64,000 bases of DNA from Durusdinium trenchii (taxonomy: Eukaryota > Sar > Dinophyceae > Suessiales > Symbiodiniaceae). Location: assembly GCA_963970005.1 (NCBI GenBank), contig CAXAMN010015324.1, forward strand, positions 34,923 through 98,922, in the 5' to 3' direction. Made by a program: the position numbers and the translations under genes. Position 1 is the first letter of the stretch. The number at the start of each line of letters is the position of its first letter. The notes under the pieces were generated by a model, which worked only from the letters and a program-made list of their open reading frames with translations, made no database searches and was not told the origin of the DNA. Shown here piece after piece: positions 62,755 through 64,000 of this stretch.

Positions 62755-63814
62755 CTTCACCAGCCCGGCACCCCCGGCCAAATCGTGACATTGTCACTTT
62801 GAAGCATTGCGGCGATCTAGACCCCTTGCATGTAATGTGGCAAAGGATGTGAGTTGTTCAAGGGTGGTTTTGTTTTTGTTGCCGACCCTATCATTCTTGA
62901 AGGTTTCAGATGATTTTGGGAATCAGCACTCGTATCGTTTGCCAAGCTGACAACAACTGCAAAAATCCAGCTGTTTTGAGGCAACAAAAAACTTGCAACG
63001 TCTGAGGAAGCCCAAATATATACCTGCAACCTCGTGGTTGTGTTTTTTGGTCGGTGGTTCAAAATTTAGGTCTGTGAACCACATAAACATCCGCAACAAA
63101 AAAAACATCCGCTTAAAAAAAAAACATCGGGAAACAAACGCCTTTGGTAATAAGCACCCTTAGCTTGTGTATAAACGCCGGTGGAATATTTAAAACAATC
63201 AGAAAACTAGAGAAACATCCACAGACTCAAATATGAGGCTGTGACTCCAAAGATGTGTTCACGCCGCAGAAAGAAAAATAGAACTCTGAGGAAGTTGCAG
63301 GTATATCGTCATACTTATTTTTAATATATATCAAACGATACATCCTTAAATCAATGATATATATATATATCAAGGAGAAATGGACACTGCATAATGGAAA
63401 GAACTTGGGAAAAGGTCTGCAGTGATAAACTCATGGAAACACATGGCAGAATTAGTGATGCATGCAAACATGGGATGGTATTGTTGTTTGTTCCCGACCC
63501 TATCGCTCTTGAGGTTATCCTTACCATTAAGAGTAGCAGGTTAAGACATGTTAAAGCATGATGTCTAGCATCCTTTAAGGTCTTTAAGCTACATACGAAC
63601 AGTTTTGAATAGGTGCTCATGTGGAGTTTCCATGGCTTACAATAGCTTACTCGCTTGGGCTCCAGTCCTGCACAAGGAAACAGACCTCCGCACCCAGGCA
63701 CTCACAATCGGAATTTTCAAGAAGACACCGATCTTTCTCGGCCACAAATCCAAGGCCCCATGGATTTCTGACGAAGCGTTTGACAACGGTGAATCCCCAA
63801 ACATCCTTGTTTTT
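62755..63814. other. Enolase 5' intron, nothing recognised
   Basis: About 1 kb without a recognisable enolase exon. The enolase segment expected just upstream of VYHNLK (the APVGA / AMRIG region) is absent, so the next exon is probably beyond 64000. Confidence 0.5.
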
Positions 63815-63926
63815 CCCTAAGGGTCCAGGACCATCCTGAGGATGGTCTTGGAGGTGAAAGTACTTCCATCCATGGTCTTTGGGGCCAAAGGACATCCGAT
63901 TCGGATGGTCCTGGACCCTTATAGGG
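63815..63926. mobile_element. Hairpin element, CCCATAGGGTCCAGG family
   Basis: 112 bp. Left nested stem GGACCATCCTGAGGATGG, right nested stem GGACATCCGATTCGGATGG, so one copy holds both stem types. Confidence 0.85.
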
Positions 63927-64000
63927 TTTGGAACTTGACAGCACCTCCAGATCTGTCCCGACTGCCTGAACCAAGGCTTCACCGGAAAGGATCACGGTTT

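Noticed and set aside
1-64000. CRISPR arrays, bacterial promoters, ribosome-binding sites, operons
   Set aside because: Spliced genes and repeat structure show a eukaryotic nuclear genome; the tandem arrays have no repeat-spacer layout.

Overview
The window looks like nuclear DNA of a dinoflagellate, most likely a Symbiodiniaceae-type alga. The evidence is two glycolytic genes split into many very short exons. Their introns use GC and GA donors more often than GT, and almost every acceptor reads AG|G. The DNA around them is full of hairpin-forming short elements, degenerate retrocopies and a tyrosine-recombinase retrotransposon. No operon, ribosome-binding site, CRISPR array or rRNA gene is visible. 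Most open reading frames here are chance or repeat-derived.

Layout. 0-2.9 kb: a 13-bp minisatellite interrupted by a frameshifted gene remnant, then a ~50-bp tandem array. 3-6 kb: a dispersed repeat whose copies face both ways, a degenerate retroelement-like fragment, and another tandem array. 6-20 kb: hairpin elements, a pseudogene with a possible cytosine-methyltransferase motif, and scattered minus-strand candidate exons that may belong to one or more unrecognised genes. 20.5-26.9 kb: a DIRS-like retrotransposon on the minus strand (gag, RT/RNase H/methyltransferase-like, tyrosine recombinase, and an extra ORF with a membrane segment), next to a 10-N assembly gap.

29.6-46.0 kb: a triosephosphate isomerase gene on the minus strand. 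Eleven exons were located by chaining conserved TPI segments and checking splice phase; one internal exon and both extreme ends remain unplaced. 47.4-62.8 kb: the C-terminal 258 codons of an enolase gene, also on the minus strand, in 16 exons that join in phase without a gap down to the stop codon. Its N-terminal part is not visible and probably lies beyond the right edge. The two genes are head to tail, with about 1.4 kb between the enolase stop and the first confident TPI exon.

TPI interconverts dihydroxyacetone phosphate and glyceraldehyde-3-phosphate; enolase makes phosphoenolpyruvate. Both act in glycolysis and gluconeogenesis. Their same-strand neighbourhood fits the long unidirectional gene arrays known in dinoflagellates. 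Their introns host hairpin elements, an apparent intronless membrane-protein retrocopy, tandem repeats and other gene debris. Exon positions were worked out by hand from the sequence and have not been checked against transcripts.
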